In this document: piece after piece, positions 29,753-46,754 of the stretch
How positions within the stretch are numbered: position 1 is the first letter of the stretch
Layout of the letters: every line of letters starts with the position of its first letter
Assembly: GCA_033980235.1 (NCBI GenBank)
Contig: CM067065.1
Coordinates: 10,686,373 to 10,750,372, forward strand
Length of the DNA stretch: 64,000 bases
DNA from: Diadema setosum
Taxonomy: Eukaryota > Echinodermata > Echinoidea > Diadematoida > Diadematidae
Direction of reading: 5' to 3'
Notes under the pieces: generated by a model
Database searches by the model: none
What the model saw: only the letters and a program-made list of their open reading frames with translations
Told to the model about the DNA's origin: nothing
Position numbers and translations under genes: made by a program

Positions 29753-30127
29753 CTACTTGGATGTAGTGTACTTGGTGACAGCTTTAGTGCCCTCGCTGAC
29801 GGCGTGCTTTGCCAGTTCTCCGGGGAGAAGGAGGCGCACTGCGGTCTGCACTTCACGGCTGCTGATGGTCGACTTCTTGTTGTACTGACCGAGACGTGCA
29901 GCTTCGGCGGCGATGCGTTCGAAAATGTCGTTGACGAAGCTGTTCATGATGGACATGGCGCGACTCGAAATTCCAGTATCTGGGTGGACTTGCTTCAGAA
30001 CCTTGTAGATGTAGATACCGTAGCTCTCCTTCCTCTTCCTACGCCTCTTCTTGTCGGCATTGGGCCGGGGAGCCTTGGCAGCTTTCTTGGAACCCTTCTT
30101 GGCAACTTGTCCGGATGGAGGAGCCAT
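29753..30127 (-). CDS. H2B: Histone H2B (unit 5)
   Basis: 124 residues, identical to unit 1. TATA 30211-30217, octamer 30247-30254. Confidence 0.98.
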   Translation of the reverse strand: MAPPSGQVAKKGSKKAAKAPRPNADKKRRRKRKESYGIYIYKVLKQVHPDTGISSRAMSIMNSFVNDIFERIAAEAARLGQYNKKSTISSREVQTAVRLLLPGELAKHAVSEGTKAVTKYTTSK

Positions 30128-31697
30128 TGTGAGCGTTGACTAGACTAGGCGGATGCGAATTCGATGCAGCTTTGAAAGAGAAATGTTATGGTCAGCTGCC
30201 CCCTTTCCTCTTTTATACGCGTTCGGAGGATCCGCTCGCACAGTTCATGCAAATTAGATGAGGATTAGCAGAAGCATCGATTCAGGCGGGCGTGACGGCC
30301 CCGCCTGCCGGCCGGCCGGCCGCGGTGGTGGAATAACGGTTTCTGCCACCAGATGGCAGTAGACAGATTTTTGTCAAATTTTTACCCTAATTTGTTCTTG
30401 AATTGCGTGTAAAAATGAAAAACGTGAATAATATTCTCTGCAAATATTCAATCATCATTTACTTTTCTTTTCTTTTCTCTTTGTAATCAAACTAGATCTA
30501 GAAAATCTCATGTAACTATATATATATTCTGTTTCGTATCTCGCTAAAAAGCTGCTAACTTCCCTTATTCCTTTTGATTGCGTGTTAAGCTTACACATGT
30601 TATCTACCTTCGTCGCCGCTTGCTGACACGCTGAAGCTGAAATCTATTTGTAAATATTTATTTTGCGTTAGAAAAAAAAAAAACACCTTCTTGCATTCAT
30701 ATTTTGCTGATACTCTGTTTTTTTTTTTTTTTACCTATTTGATTGCTTTGCTTGTTTCCCACTGCACAATACCAAAAGCCAATGTCAGACAGCAAGATAT
30801 TGTCCAGACTTACCCACATTTTGTATTGAGGGTATTGAATCTGCGTAAAATTGGCTATATGCCAAATAGTGTATAGAATCTATCCTCTTTAGTGAGTTTA
30901 ACTCAATACCAGGTGAAGCCAAACAATCTACTTGATTCATAATACAATGTAGTCAATAATTAGCAGGGTTTGTTTGTTTGTTTGTGTTTTTTTTTTTTTT
31001 TTTTTTGGTGTGTGTGTGCGCGCGCGTGTCTTTTTTATCTTCATTTTCTTTTATTTTTTTTTTATTTATTTATTTATTTTTTTTATTTTTTGGCTGAATG
31101 ATACTGTCTTGGTAGTATCTCCAAATTCCAGTCCATGTCCAGGCGTGGGGCGGCATGTGCATTGTGAGCTTCACAACTCTTAATGAAATATTTATGAGCA
31201 AAGGCAACAACTTCACCAAAGAAATGTGTAATGTTGTTGCTTTATACAACCCGCCCACTATGGGAGCAACAACTTTACCAAAAAGGCAACAACTTTACCA
31301 AAAAGGCAACAACTTTACACATAAAGCAACAACTTTACAATTGTATGACAACAACTTTACAATTGTATGACAACAACTTTACTTATGAAAATAACGTATC
31401 TCTCTTTCTCTCTCTCTCTCTCTCTCACTCTCTATCTATTTGCAACTGGGGGCTGTGATCAGCGAATGGATGCAATAATTATTCTATTACCTTCAATTAC
31501 AACCGGTAAACTCTGTAAAGCGTGTAATGAGGGCGTTTTAAGAGCATTGCCACGAAACAGAAATCTGATGTACGAACAGTGTGGTTACATATATATATTG
31601 CGCATTGATTTAAACGTGCTACTTATGATGACGTTCCGTAATAAAGAAAAGGAAAGAAATGTGTTTCATTAAGTGTATTCTTTCTTGATAATGTGGT

Positions 31698-31713
31698 GGC
31701 TCTGAAAAGAGCC
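31698..31713 (-). terminator. H4 3' stem-loop, unit 5
   Basis: GGCTCTTTTCAGAGCC on the mRNA strand. Confidence 0.95.
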
Positions 31714-31744
31714 GTTGTTTTGTGGTGCAGGAGGCCGTTAAATT

Positions 31745-32134
<390 letters not shown>

Positions 32135-32791
32135 TTAAGTAACCGCTTTGCGGACATGGAGGGCGACGCCCCATTCTCCTACTGTCCGCCGCGGCCAGCC
32201 CACGATCCGCCTGCGCGAGATCCGGCTGGATCGAGTGCGCCACCTCACGGCCGTCCGTTGCGTTGACCATACCAGCACCGCGAGTCGGACGGGCACTGTG
32301 TCACATCACATACATTACTCTGTCGCACATTACCTAAGGAAATGAACAAATAAAATACACATATTATGATAATATTGACAGCATAAAGCTACATAGATAT
32401 GGAGTGGTAGATATATACATATACATATACATATACATATATACACACACTCACGCTCACATAATTTCGAGCTTGAAACGATTTTTCAGAGTAAAACGAA
32501 AACCATCACCCTCCCCCCGCTCGCATTCTGTTTAGCCTATTTTCGCTAGCTCTCACAGAATTGTTTGCTCTTGAGTAACACATAAAACTTCTCCATTCAT
32601 CTACCATTTCTCTCCTTTTCAACATAAATTCACCAATATAGAATAATTTCTGTTTTTTCTTTTAACTATTCCTTTCTATTTCCCCGTTTCGTGTATTTCC
32701 TTCTTTTTTTTTTCTTCTTCTTTCTTTTCTCAGTGCATCTTTCCCTCGACTAGTTGATACTGCAACAATTATTCTTTCTTGGGTTTGTGGT

Positions 32792-32807
32792 GGCTCTTAA
32801 AAGAGCC
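32792..32807 (-). terminator. H1 3' stem-loop, unit 5
   Basis: GGCTCTTTTAAGAGCC on the mRNA strand. Confidence 0.95.
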
Positions 32808-32838
32808 GTTTGATTTTTGGTGTGAGGTGCAAATAAAC

Positions 32839-33465
32839 TTATTTGGCACCCTTCTTGGCAGCAGGCTTCTTTGGTTTTGCCGCCTTGGATTTGGTCGTCG
32901 TCTTCTTCGCCACTTTCTTCGGGGTTGCCTTCTTGGATGGCTTCTTTGCTGCGGTCTTCTTCTTGGGCGTCTTCGTTTTCTCCGACTTGGTTGCTGTCTT
33001 CTTCGCCGGCTTCTTCTTTGTCGCCTTCTTCTTCTTCTCCTTCTTTTCTGCTGCAGCTTTGGCCTTCTTGGCGACCGCCTTCTCTTTCTTTGCGGCTGCC
33101 TTTGCCTTTGCCTTCTCGCGGTCAGCCTTGACCTTTGCCTTCTGCTTCTCTTTTCGTGCCTTCTCCGCCGCCTCTGCCTTTGCTGCCTTGACGTTCAGCT
33201 TGAAAGAGCCAGATGCCCCGACACCTTTCGTCTGAACCAGTGTCTCGTTGGCAACCCCTTTCCGCAGAGCTCGCTTGATGAAGATGGTCTGTCGGTCCAT
33301 ATCGCCTACTTTGTAGTTGGCTGCGATGTACTTCTTAATGGCCTGAAGCGATGATCCATTCCGCTCCTTCAGTGCGCCGATAGCAGCATTGACCATCACC
33401 TGGGTCGGTGGATGCTCGGGCGCTTTCTTCTTGGTCGTCTTCTTTGCTGCTTCCGAAGCCGCCAT
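32839..33465 (-). CDS. H1: Linker histone H1 (unit 5)
   Basis: 208 residues, identical to unit 1. TATA-like box at 33546-33553. Confidence 0.97.
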   Translation of the reverse strand: MAASEAAKKTTKKKAPEHPPTQVMVNAAIGALKERNGSSLQAIKKYIAANYKVGDMDRQTIFIKRALRKGVANETLVQTKGVGASGSFKLNVKAAKAEAAEKARKEKQKAKVKADREKAKAKAAAKKEKAVAKKAKAAAEKKEKKKKATKKKPAKKTATKSEKTKTPKKKTAAKKPSKKATPKKVAKKTTTKSKAAKPKKPAAKKGAK

Positions 33466-34327
33466 CACGATAACAATCGATGCGATACGTAGTGAGTCAG
33501 AGAGTAGTGGAACAAAACTAATGACTCGCAACCTTCGCACTGTCGTTTTATCAGCTCATTGCGTACCTCGAAGGAATCACCGGACATCTCGGGCATGGCG
33601 TCGTGCAGACGCTCTGCCTAATGTGCTTCCACATCTGTTCTCTGTTTCATATTACTTGATTTACTTTTCTGCTCCATTTGTTTTATCCACGTGTTTCCCT
33701 AAGGCAGCTGTTTTATATTACAACATGCCGAAAACTGCAACAATCTTAGACAGCAAACGCACAAACACTAGAGCATTAATGCAATCAAACACACAAACTT
33801 CCTACATACATGTGGCTGTGCTGTTCTTATGTTGTCGATAAATTCCTCTTTTATTTCAATACCTTCTTTTTAACCTCATAACGGCCTCGCCTGACGATTT
33901 ATCATCTGTGCATTTCATAAATTCATAAATTCTTCCGAAATTAACTTGGTACTTAATTCTTGCTTATTTTCATACTCTAGTCTATGCTTTTATGCTTTAC
34001 TCCATATTCTCTCCTCATCTAATGGTATGCATTGCCACCTTATATATTTAGTCTTTAGTCTATGCTTATACCTTTGTCTATCTATTTTGTCTCCTTGCAT
34101 TGTCACCTTATATATTTATCATTATATTTCTTCCTTTTTTATCACTATATTTCTTCCTTTCTCTTCATTTCCTATTTATGTGTGATTCAAGTAAGGATAA
34201 TTAGAGAGAGAGAGAGAGAGAGAAAGGAAGAAAAAAAAAAGAAAAAAAAAAACCAGATATAGCGGAAATCTCAACACAACACGAAATAGCATGATGAATT
34301 GAATGTATTCTTTCTGGAAAATGTGGT

Positions 34328-34343
34328 GGCCCTGATAAGGGCC
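34328..34343 (-). terminator. H2A 3' stem-loop, unit 5
   Basis: GGCCCTTATCAGGGCC on the mRNA strand, with the half stem-loop relic. Confidence 0.95.
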
Positions 34344-34373
34344 GTTTGGTTGAAAAGAGCCGCCGTGAAGTGT

Positions 34374-35000
<627 letters not shown>

Positions 35001-35560
35001 TCAATGCAGCTAGTTGTATCGCGGCGGCTGTCCATATATTATATTTCACAATAAAGCAATTGTGAATACATACTTTCAGTTGAATCAGCATTCAGATCAC
35101 GTCAACACATCGGTAAAAAGACTCCGAATTAACGTCACAATCTTTCATTTTTTTTTCCTTTTCTTGACCATATAGTTTTACTTTTTCTTACCCCCCTCCC
35201 TTTACTCCTTCTGTCTCCCTATCTATCCCTCTCCCCTCTCTCTCTCCCTCTCCCTCTCTATCAAGCACCTTACAGACCCCTTCTCGTCTCAATTACATAT
35301 GAATTGATTTGCTAGGTACATAATCACCGTAGACTGCGTTTCATTTGAAAGGGGGGGGGGGGCAGATATCCCTACTTTACGTGCATTTCATTTATCTTTG
35401 TGGTTTTCTTGTTCTCATTTTTTCATTTCCGTTCAACTACGTGTGCACTTTTAAATACATAAATATCTAACATCATCCAAGGCTCTACTTTTTAAAACTA
35501 AGAATAACAAACAGAATATTGTCCTGTATGAACCATGATATTCTTTCTTGATAATGTGGT

Positions 35561-35576
35561 GGCTCTGAAAAGAGCC
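35561..35576 (-). terminator. H3 3' stem-loop, unit 6
   Basis: GGCTCTTTTCAGAGCC on the mRNA strand. Confidence 0.95.
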
Positions 35577-35616
35577 GTTGTGTTGTGTGGTGCGACCACG
35601 GAGGACAGGCCTCTCT

Positions 35617-36252
<636 letters not shown>

Positions 36253-36811
36253 TCACGCCGCTCAACCTGTTCACGCCTTCCCGTAGATGGCGCCGTTGAG
36301 ATACCAGCTCGCGAATTCAATGATTATTGCGGCGTATAATATACTGAAAACATCATTCCGAACGATTTTTTTCTGTATGCAGGCTGCTGTAACAGTGATA
36401 TTATTACTATACGTGCATGATGGTATTTGGAATAGATTCATATAGCAACAGCTCGTTAAGAAGACGATTCTATAAAGCGGTGTGGTAATTTAATACACTC
36501 TTTAACCCGAAAGGGAAGAGCTGGCTGATTGGAAGTTAATCTATATTGTGCGGGTCTTAAACATTAATCTGTAATATGTTTGCATAATTTTACCATGTTT
36601 CGATCAGGTGGTGCTGTCATTAAACTAATTAACGAATACATTAAGTGAACACGAGAAGCAAATATAAATAAGCATACAATGTGAAGTCACTATAAACAAG
36701 CGATGATTTGTATTTCTCTGGTGGGTAAAGTACTAGCTTTTCGATTCGTTATAATTAGGATATGATTAGGATTTCATACAACAGTGGGATATTCTTTCTT
36801 GGTTATGTGGT

Positions 36812-36827
36812 GGCCCTGATAAGGGCC
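36812..36827 (-). terminator. H2B 3' stem-loop, unit 6
   Basis: GGCCCTTATCAGGGCC on the mRNA strand. Confidence 0.95.
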
Positions 36828-36854
36828 GTTTGAGATATAGACGACTGTGGACAT

Positions 36855-37229
36855 CTACTTGGATGTAGTGTACTTGGTGACAGCTTTAGTGCCCTCGCTG
36901 ACGGCGTGCTTTGCCAGTTCTCCGGGGAGAAGGAGGCGCACTGCGGTCTGCACTTCACGGCTGCTGATGGTCGACTTCTTGTTGTACTGACCGAGACGTG
37001 CAGCTTCGGCGGCGATGCGTTCGAAAATGTCGTTGACGAAGCTGTTCATGATGGACATGGCGCGACTCGAAATTCCAGTATCTGGGTGGACTTGCTTCAG
37101 AACCTTGTAGATGTAGATACCGTAGCTCTCCTTCCTCTTCCTACGCCTCTTCTTGTCGGCATTGGGCCGGGGAGCCTTGGCAGCTTTCTTGGAACCCTTC
37201 TTGGCAACTTGTCCGGATGGAGGAGCCAT
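36855..37229 (-). CDS. H2B: Histone H2B (unit 6)
   Basis: 124 residues, identical to unit 1. TATA 37313-37319, octamer 37349-37356. Last gene before the assembly gap. Confidence 0.98.
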   Translation of the reverse strand: MAPPSGQVAKKGSKKAAKAPRPNADKKRRRKRKESYGIYIYKVLKQVHPDTGISSRAMSIMNSFVNDIFERIAAEAARLGQYNKKSTISSREVQTAVRLLLPGELAKHAVSEGTKAVTKYTTSK

Positions 37230-38323
37230 TGTGAGCGTTGACTAGACTAGGCGGATGCGAATTCGATGCAGCTTTGAAAGAGAAATGTTATGGTCAGCTG
37301 CCCCCTTTCCTCTTTTATACGCGTTCGGAGGATCCGCTCGCACAGTTCATGCAAATTAGATGAGGATTAGCAGAAGCATCGATTCAGGCGGGCGTGACGG
37401 CCCCGCCTGCCGGCCGGCCGGCCGCGGTGGTGGAATAACGGTTTCTGCCACCAGATGGCAGTAGACAGATTTTTGTCAAATTTTTACCCTAATTTGTTCT
37501 TGAATTGCGTGTAAAAATGAAAAACGTGAATAATATTCTCTGCAAATATTCAATCATCATTTACTTTTCTTTTCTTTTCTCTTTGTAATCAAACTAGATC
37601 TAGAAAATCTCATGTAACTATATATATATTCTGTTTCGTATCTCGCTAAAAAGCTGCTAACTTCCCTTATTCCTTTTGATTGCGTGTTAAGCTTACACAT
37701 GTTATCTACCTTCGTCGCCGCTTGCTGACACGCTGAAGCTGAAATCTATTTGTAAATATTTATTTTGCGTTAGAAAAAAAAAAAACACCTTCTTGCATTC
37801 ATATTTTGCTGATACTCTGTTTTTTTTTTTTTTACCTATTTGATTGCTTTGCTTGTTTCCCACTGCACAATACCAAAAGCCAATGTCAGACAGCAAGATA
37901 TTGTCCAGACTTACCCACATTTTGTATTGAGGGTATTGAATCTGCGTAAAATTGGCTATATGCCAAATAGTGTATAGAATCTATCCTCTTTAGTGAGTTT
38001 AACTCAATACCAGGTGAAGCCAAACAATCTACTTGATTCATAATACAATGTAGTCAATAATTAGCAGGGTTTGTTTGTTTGTTTGTGTGTTTTTTTTTTT
38101 TTTTTTTTGGTGTGTGTGTGCGCGCGCGTGTCTTTTTTATCTTCATTTTCTTTTATTTTTTTTTTATTTATTTATTTATTTTTTTTATTTTTTGGCTGAA
38201 TGATACTGTCTTGGTAGTATCTCCAAATTCCAGTCCATGTCCAGGCGTGGGGCGGCATGTGCATTGTGAGCTTCACAACTCTTAATGAAATATTTATGAG
38301 CAAAGGCAACAACTTCACCAAAG

Positions 38324-38957
38324 AAATGTGTAATGTTGTTGCTTTATACAACCCGCCCACTATGGGAGCAACAACTTTACCAAAAAGGCAACAACTTTAC
38401 ACATAAAGCAACAACTTTACAATTGTATGACAACAACTTTACAATTGTATGACAACAACTTTACTTATGAAAATAACGTATCTCTCTTTCTCTCTCTCTC
38501 TCTCTCTCACTCTCTATCTATTTGCAACTGGGGGCTGTGNNNNNNNNNNNNNNNNNNNNNNNNNNNNNNNNNNNNNNNNNNNNNNNNNNNNNNNNNNNNN
38601 NNNNNNNNNNNNNNNNNNNNNNNNNNNNNNNNNNNNNNNNNNNNNNNNNNNNNNNNNNNNNNNNNNNNNNNNNNNNNNNNNNNNNNNNNNNNNNNNNNNN
38701 NNNNNNNNNNNNNNNNNNNNNNNNNNNNNNNNNNNNNNNAGAAATGTGTAATGTTGTTGCTTTATACAACCCGCCCACTATGGGAGCAACAACTTTACCA
38801 AAAAGGCAACAACTTTACCAAAAAGGCAACAACTTTACACATAAAGCAACAACTTTACAATTGTATGACAACAACTTTACTTATGAAAATAACGTATCTC
38901 TCTTTCTCTCTCTCTCTCTCACTCTCTCTCTCTCTCTATTTGCAACTGGGGGCTGTG
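38324..38957. repeat. Duplicated spacer ends around the gap
   Basis: The stretch starting AGAAATGTGTAATGTTG at 38324 and ending GGGGGCTGTG at 38539 recurs at 38740-38957 right of the gap, with small differences in minisatellite copy number and CT tract form. The two copies carry first-family and second-family variants respectively. Confidence 0.9.
38540..38739. other. Assembly gap, exactly 200 N
   Basis: A fixed-length run of 200 N, a placeholder of unknown true size, between two contigs whose ends overlap in content. True unit number here is therefore uncertain. Confidence 0.98.
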
Positions 38958-39199
38958 ATCAGCGAATGGATGCAATAATTATTCTATTACCTTCAATTAC
39001 AACCGGTAAACTCTGTAAAGCGTGTAATGAGGGCGTTTTAAGAGCATTGCCACGAAACAGAAATCTGATGTACGAACAGTGTGGTTACATATATATATAT
39101 TGCGCATTGATTTAAACGTGCTACTTATGATGACGTTCCGTAATAAAGAAAAGGAAAGAAATGTGTTTCATTAAGTGTATTCTTTCTTGATAATGTGGT

Positions 39200-39215
39200 G
39201 GCTCTGAAAAGAGCC
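39200..39215 (-). terminator. H4 3' stem-loop, unit 6
   Basis: GGCTCTTTTCAGAGCC on the mRNA strand. Confidence 0.95.
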
Positions 39216-39246
39216 GTTGTTTTGTGGTGCAGGAGGCCGTTAAATT

Positions 39247-39636
<390 letters not shown>

Positions 39637-40296
39637 TTAAGTAACCGCTTTGCGGACATGGAGGGCGACGCCCCATTCTCCTACTGTCCGCCGCGGCCAG
39701 CCCACGATCCGCCTGCGCGAGATCCGGCTGGATCGAGTGCGCCACCTCACGGCCGTCCGTTGCGTTGACCATACCAGCACCGCGAGTCGGACAGGCACTG
39801 TGTCACATCACATACATTACTCTGTCGCACATTACCTAAGGAAATGAACAAATAAAATACACATATTATGATAATATTGACAGCATAAAGCTACATAGAT
39901 ATGGAGTGGTAGATATATACATATACATATACATATACATATATACACACACTCACGCTCACATAATTTCGAGCTTGAAACGATTTTTCAGAGTAAAACT
40001 TCTCTCCCAAACGAAAACCATCACCCTCCCCCCGCTCGCATTCTGTTTAGCCTATTTTCGCTAGCTCTCACAGAATTGTTGGCTCTTGAGTAACACATAA
40101 AACTTCTCCATTCATCTACCATTTCTCTCCTTTTCAACATAAATTCACCAATATAGAATAATTTCTGTTTTTTTCTTTTAACTATTCCTTTCTATTTCCC
40201 CGTTTCCTTCTTTTTTTTTTTCTTCTTTCTTTTCTCAGTGCATCTTTCCCTCGACTAGTTGATACTGCAACAATTATTCTTTCTTGGGTTTGTGGT

Positions 40297-40312
40297 GGCT
40301 CTTAAAAGAGCC
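40297..40312 (-). terminator. H1 3' stem-loop, unit 6
   Basis: GGCTCTTTTAAGAGCC on the mRNA strand. Confidence 0.95.
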
Positions 40313-40343
40313 GTTTGATTTTTGGTGTGAGGTGCAAATAAAC

Positions 40344-40970
40344 TTATTTGGCACCCTTCTTGGCAGCAGGCTTCTTTGGTTTTGCCGCCTTGGATTTGGT
40401 CGTCGTCTTCTTCGCCACTTTCTTCGGGGTTGCCTTCTTGGATGGCTTCTTTGCTGCGGTCTTCTTCTTGGGCGTCTTCGTTTTCTCCGACTTGGTTGCT
40501 GTCTTCTTCGCCGGCTTCTTCTTTGTCGCCTTCTTCTTCTTCTCCTTCTTTTCTGCTGCAGCTTTGGCCTTCTTGGCGACCGCCTTCTCTTTCTTTGCGG
40601 CTGCCTTTGCCTTTGCCTTCTCGCGGTCAGCCTTGACCTTTGCCTTCTGCTTCTCTTTTCGTGCCTTCTCCGCCGCCTCTGCCTTTGCTGCCTTGACGTT
40701 CAGCTTGAAAGAGCCAGATGCCCCGACACCTTTCGTCTGAACCAGTGTCTCGTTGGCAACCCCTTTCCGCAGAGCTCGCTTGATGAAGATGGTCTGTCGG
40801 TCCATATCGCCTACTTTGTAGTTGGCTGCGATGTACTTCTTAATGGCCTGAAGCGATGATCCATTCCGCTCCTTCAGTGCGCCGATAGCAGCATTGACCA
40901 TCACCTGGGTCGGTGGATGCTCGGGCGCTTTCTTCTTGGTCGTCTTCTTTGCTGCTTCCGAAGCCGCCAT
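40344..40970 (-). CDS. H1: Linker histone H1 (unit 6)
   Basis: 208 residues, identical to unit 1. TATA-like box at 41051-41058. Confidence 0.97.
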   Translation of the reverse strand: MAASEAAKKTTKKKAPEHPPTQVMVNAAIGALKERNGSSLQAIKKYIAANYKVGDMDRQTIFIKRALRKGVANETLVQTKGVGASGSFKLNVKAAKAEAAEKARKEKQKAKVKADREKAKAKAAAKKEKAVAKKAKAAAEKKEKKKKATKKKPAKKTATKSEKTKTPKKKTAAKKPSKKATPKKVAKKTTTKSKAAKPKKPAAKKGAK

Positions 40971-41826
40971 CACGATAACAATCGATGCGATACGTAGTGA
41001 GTCAGAGAGTAGTGGAACAAAACTAATGACTCGCAACCTTCGCACTGTCGTTTTATCAGCTCATTGCGTACCTCGAAGGAATCACCGGACATCTCGGGCA
41101 TGGCGTCGTGCAGACGCTCTGCCTAATGTGCTTCCACATCTGTTCTCTGTTTCATATTACTTGATTTACTTTTCTGCTCCATTTGTTTTATCCACGTGTT
41201 TCCCTAAGGCAGCTGTTTTATATTACAACATGCCGAAAACTGCAACAATCTTAGACAGCAAACGCACAAACACTAGAGCATTAATGCAATCAAACACACA
41301 AACTTCCTACATACGTGTGGCTGTGCTGTTCTTATGTTGTCGATAAATTCCTCTTTTATTTTAATACCTTCTTTTTAACCTCATAACGGCCTCGCCTGAC
41401 GATTTATCATCTGTGCATTTCATAAATTCATAAATTCTTCCGAAATTAACTTGGTACTTAATTCTTGCTTATTTTCATACTCTAGTCTATGCTTTTATGC
41501 TTTACTCCATATTCTCTCCTCATCTAATGGTATGCATTGCCACCTTATATATTTAGTCTTTAGTCTATGCTTATACCTTTGTCTATCTATTTTGTCTCCT
41601 TGCATTGTCACCTTATATATTTATCATTATATTTCTTCCTTTTTTATCACTATATTTCTTCCTTTCTCTTCATTTCCTATTTATGTGTGATTCGAGTAAG
41701 GATAATTAGAGAGAGAGAGAGAGAAAGGAAGAAAAAAAAAAGAAAAAAAAAACAGATATAGCGGAAATCTCAACACAACACGAAATAGCATGATGAATTG
41801 AATGTATTCTTTCTGGAAAATGTGGT

Positions 41827-41842
41827 GGCCCTGATAAGGGCC
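41827..41842 (-). terminator. H2A 3' stem-loop, unit 6
   Basis: GGCCCTTATCAGGGCC on the mRNA strand, with the half stem-loop relic. Confidence 0.95.
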
Positions 41843-41872
41843 GTTTGGTTGAAAAGAGCCGCCGTGAAGTGT

Positions 41873-42499
<627 letters not shown>

Positions 42500-43059
42500 T
42501 CAATGCAGCTAGTTGTATCGCGGCGGCTGTCCATATATTATATTTCACAATAAAGCAATTGTGAATACATACTTTCAGTTGAATCAGCATTCAGATCACG
42601 TCAACACATCGGTAAAAAGACTCCGAATTAACGTCACAATCTTTCATTTTTTTTTCCTTTTCTTGACCATATAGTTTTACTTTTTCTTACCCCCCTCCCT
42701 TTACTCCTTCTGTCTCCCTATCTATCCCTCTCCCCTCTCTCTCTCCCTCTCCCTCTCTATCAAGCACCTTACAGACCCCTTCTCGTCTCAATTACATATG
42801 AATTGATTTGCTAGGTACATAATCACCGTAGACTGCGTTTCATTTGAAAGGGGGGGGGGGGCAGATATCCCTACTTTACGTGCATTTCATTTATCTTTGT
42901 GGTTTTCTTGTTCTCATTTTTTCATTTCCGTTCAACTACGTGTGCACTTTTAAATACATAAATATCTAACATCATCCAAGGCTCTACTTTTTAAAACTAA
43001 GAATAACAAACAGAATATTGTCCTGTATGAACCATGATATTCTTTCTTGATAATGTGGT

Positions 43060-43075
43060 GGCTCTGAAAAGAGCC
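43060..43075 (-). terminator. H3 3' stem-loop, unit 7
   Basis: GGCTCTTTTCAGAGCC on the mRNA strand. Confidence 0.95.
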
Positions 43076-43115
43076 GTTGTGTTGTGTGGTGCGACCACGG
43101 AGGACAGGCCTCTCT

Positions 43116-43751
<636 letters not shown>

Positions 43752-44310
43752 TCACGCCGCTCAACCTGTTCACGCCTTCCCGTAGATGGCGCCGTTGAGA
43801 TACCAGCTCGCGAATTCAATGATTATTGCGGCGTATAATATACTGAAAACATCATTCCGAACGATTTTTTTCTGTATGCAGGCTGCTGTAACAGTGATAT
43901 TATTACTATACGTGCATGATGGTATTTGGAATAGATTCATATAGCAACAGCTCGTTAAGAAGACGATTCTATAAAGCGGTGTGGTAATTTAATACACTCT
44001 TTAACCCGAAAGGGTAGAGCTGGCTGATTGGAAGTTAATCTATATTGTGCGGGTCTTAAACATTAATCTGTAATATGTTTGCATAATTTTACCATGTTTC
44101 GATCAGGTGGTGCTGTCATTAAACTAATTAACGAATACATTAAGTGAACACGAGAAGCAAATATAAATAAGCATACAATGTGAAGTCACTATAAACAAGC
44201 GATGATTTGTATTTCTCTGTTGGGTAAAGTACTAGCTTTTCGATTCGTTATAATTAGGATATGATTAGGATTTCATACAACAGTGGGATATTCTTTCTTG
44301 GTTATGTGGT

Positions 44311-44326
44311 GGCCCTGATAAGGGCC
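44311..44326 (-). terminator. H2B 3' stem-loop, unit 7
   Basis: GGCCCTTATCAGGGCC on the mRNA strand. Confidence 0.95.
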
Positions 44327-44353
44327 GTTTGAGATATAGACGACTGTGGACAT

Positions 44354-44728
44354 CTACTTGGATGTAGTGTACTTGGTGACAGCTTTAGTGCCCTCGCTGA
44401 CGGCGTGCTTTGCCAGTTCTCCGGGGAGAAGGAGGCGCACTGCGGTCTGCACTTCACGGCTGCTGATGGTCGACTTCTTGTTGTACTGACCGAGACGTGC
44501 AGCTTCGGCGGCGATGCGTTCGAAAATGTCGTTGACGAAGCTGTTCATGATGGACATGGCGCGACTCGAAATTCCAGTATCTGGGTGGACTTGCTTCAGA
44601 ACCTTGTAGATGTAGATACCGTAGCTCTCCTTCCTCTTCCTACGCCTCTTCTTGTCGGCATTGGGCCGGGGAGCCTTGGCAGCTTTCTTGGAACCCTTCT
44701 TGGCAACTTGTCCGGATGGAGGAGCCAT
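44354..44728 (-). CDS. H2B: Histone H2B (unit 7)
   Basis: 124 residues, identical to unit 1. TATA 44812-44818, octamer 44848-44855. Confidence 0.98.
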   Translation of the reverse strand: MAPPSGQVAKKGSKKAAKAPRPNADKKRRRKRKESYGIYIYKVLKQVHPDTGISSRAMSIMNSFVNDIFERIAAEAARLGQYNKKSTISSREVQTAVRLLLPGELAKHAVSEGTKAVTKYTTSK

Positions 44729-46317
44729 TGTGAGCGTTGACTAGACTAGGCGGATGCGAATTCGATGCAGCTTTGAAAGAGAAATGTTATGGTCAGCTGC
44801 CCCCTTTCCTCTTTTATACGCGTTCGGAGGATCCGCTCGCACAGTTCATGCAAATTAGATGAGGATTAGCAGAAGCATCGATTCAGGCGGGCGTGACGGC
44901 CCCGCCTGCCGGCCGGCCGGCCGCGGTGGTGGAATAACGGTTTCTGCCACCAGATGGCAGTAGACAGATTTTTGTCAAATTTTTACCCTAATTTGTTCTT
45001 GAATTGCGTGTAAAAATGAAAAACGTGAATAATATTCTCTGCAAATATTCAATCATCATTTACTTTTCTTTTCTTTTCTCTTTGTAATCAAACTAGATCT
45101 AGAAAATCTCATGTAACTATATATATATATTCTGTTTCGTATCTCGCTAAAAAGCTGCTAACTTCCCTTATTCCTTTTGATTGCGTGTTAAGCTTACACA
45201 TGTTATCTACCTTCGTCGCCGCTAGCTGACACGCTGAAGCTGAAATCTATTTGTAAATATTTATTTTGCGTTAGAAAAAAAAAAAACACACCTTCTTGCA
45301 TTCATATTTTGCTGATACTCTGTTTTTTTTTTTTTTTTTTTTACCTATTTGATTGCTTTGCTTGTTTCCCACTGCACAATACCAAAAGCCAATGTCAGAC
45401 AGCAAGATATTGTCCAGACTTACCCACATTTTGTATTGAGGGTATTGAATCTGCGTAAAATTGGCTATATGCCAAATAGTGTATAGAATCTATCCTCTTT
45501 AGTGAGTTTAACTCAATACCAGGTGAAGCCAAACAATCTACTTGATTCATAATACAATGTAGTCAATAATTAGCAGGGTTTGTTTGTTTGTTTGTGTTTT
45601 TTTTTTTTTTTTTTTTTTTGGTGTGTGTGTGTGCGCGCGTGTCTTTTTTTATCTTCATTTTCTTTTATTTTTTTTTTATTTATTTATTTATTATTTTTTT
45701 TTTTTTTGGCTGAATGATACTGTCTTGGTAGTATCTCCAAATTCCAGTCCATGTCCAGGCGTGGGGCGGCATGTGCATTGTGAGCTTCACAACTCTTAAT
45801 GAAATATTTATGAGCAAAGGCAACAACTTCACCAAAGAAATGTGTAATGTTGTTGCTTTATACAACCCGCCCACTATGGGAGCAACAACTTTACCAAAAA
45901 GGCAACAACTTTACCAAAAAGGCAACAACTTTACACATAAAGCAACAACTTTACAATTGTATGACAACAACTTTACAATTGTATGACAACAACTTTACTT
46001 ATGAAAATAACGTATCTCTCTTTCTCTCTCTCTCTCTCACTCTCTCTCTCTCTCTATTTGCAACTGGGGGCTGTGATCAGCGAATGGATGCAATAATTAT
46101 TCTATTACCTTCAATTACAACCGGTAAACTCTGTAAAGCGTGTAATGAGGGCGTTTTAAGAGCATTGCCACGAAACAGAAATCTGATGTACGAACAGTGT
46201 GGTTACATATATATATATTGCGCATTGATTTAAACGTGCTACTTATGATGACGTTCCGTAATAAAGAAAAGGAAAGAAATGTGTTTCATTAAGTGTATTC
46301 TTTCTTGATAATGTGGT

Positions 46318-46333
46318 GGCTCTGAAAAGAGCC
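46318..46333 (-). terminator. H4 3' stem-loop, unit 7
   Basis: GGCTCTTTTCAGAGCC on the mRNA strand. Confidence 0.95.
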
Positions 46334-46364
46334 GTTGTTTTGTGGTGCAGGAGGCCGTTAAATT

Positions 46365-46754
<390 letters not shown>

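Noticed and set aside
38427..39115. Open frames crossing the N run
   Set aside because: They exist only because N codons are not read as stops.
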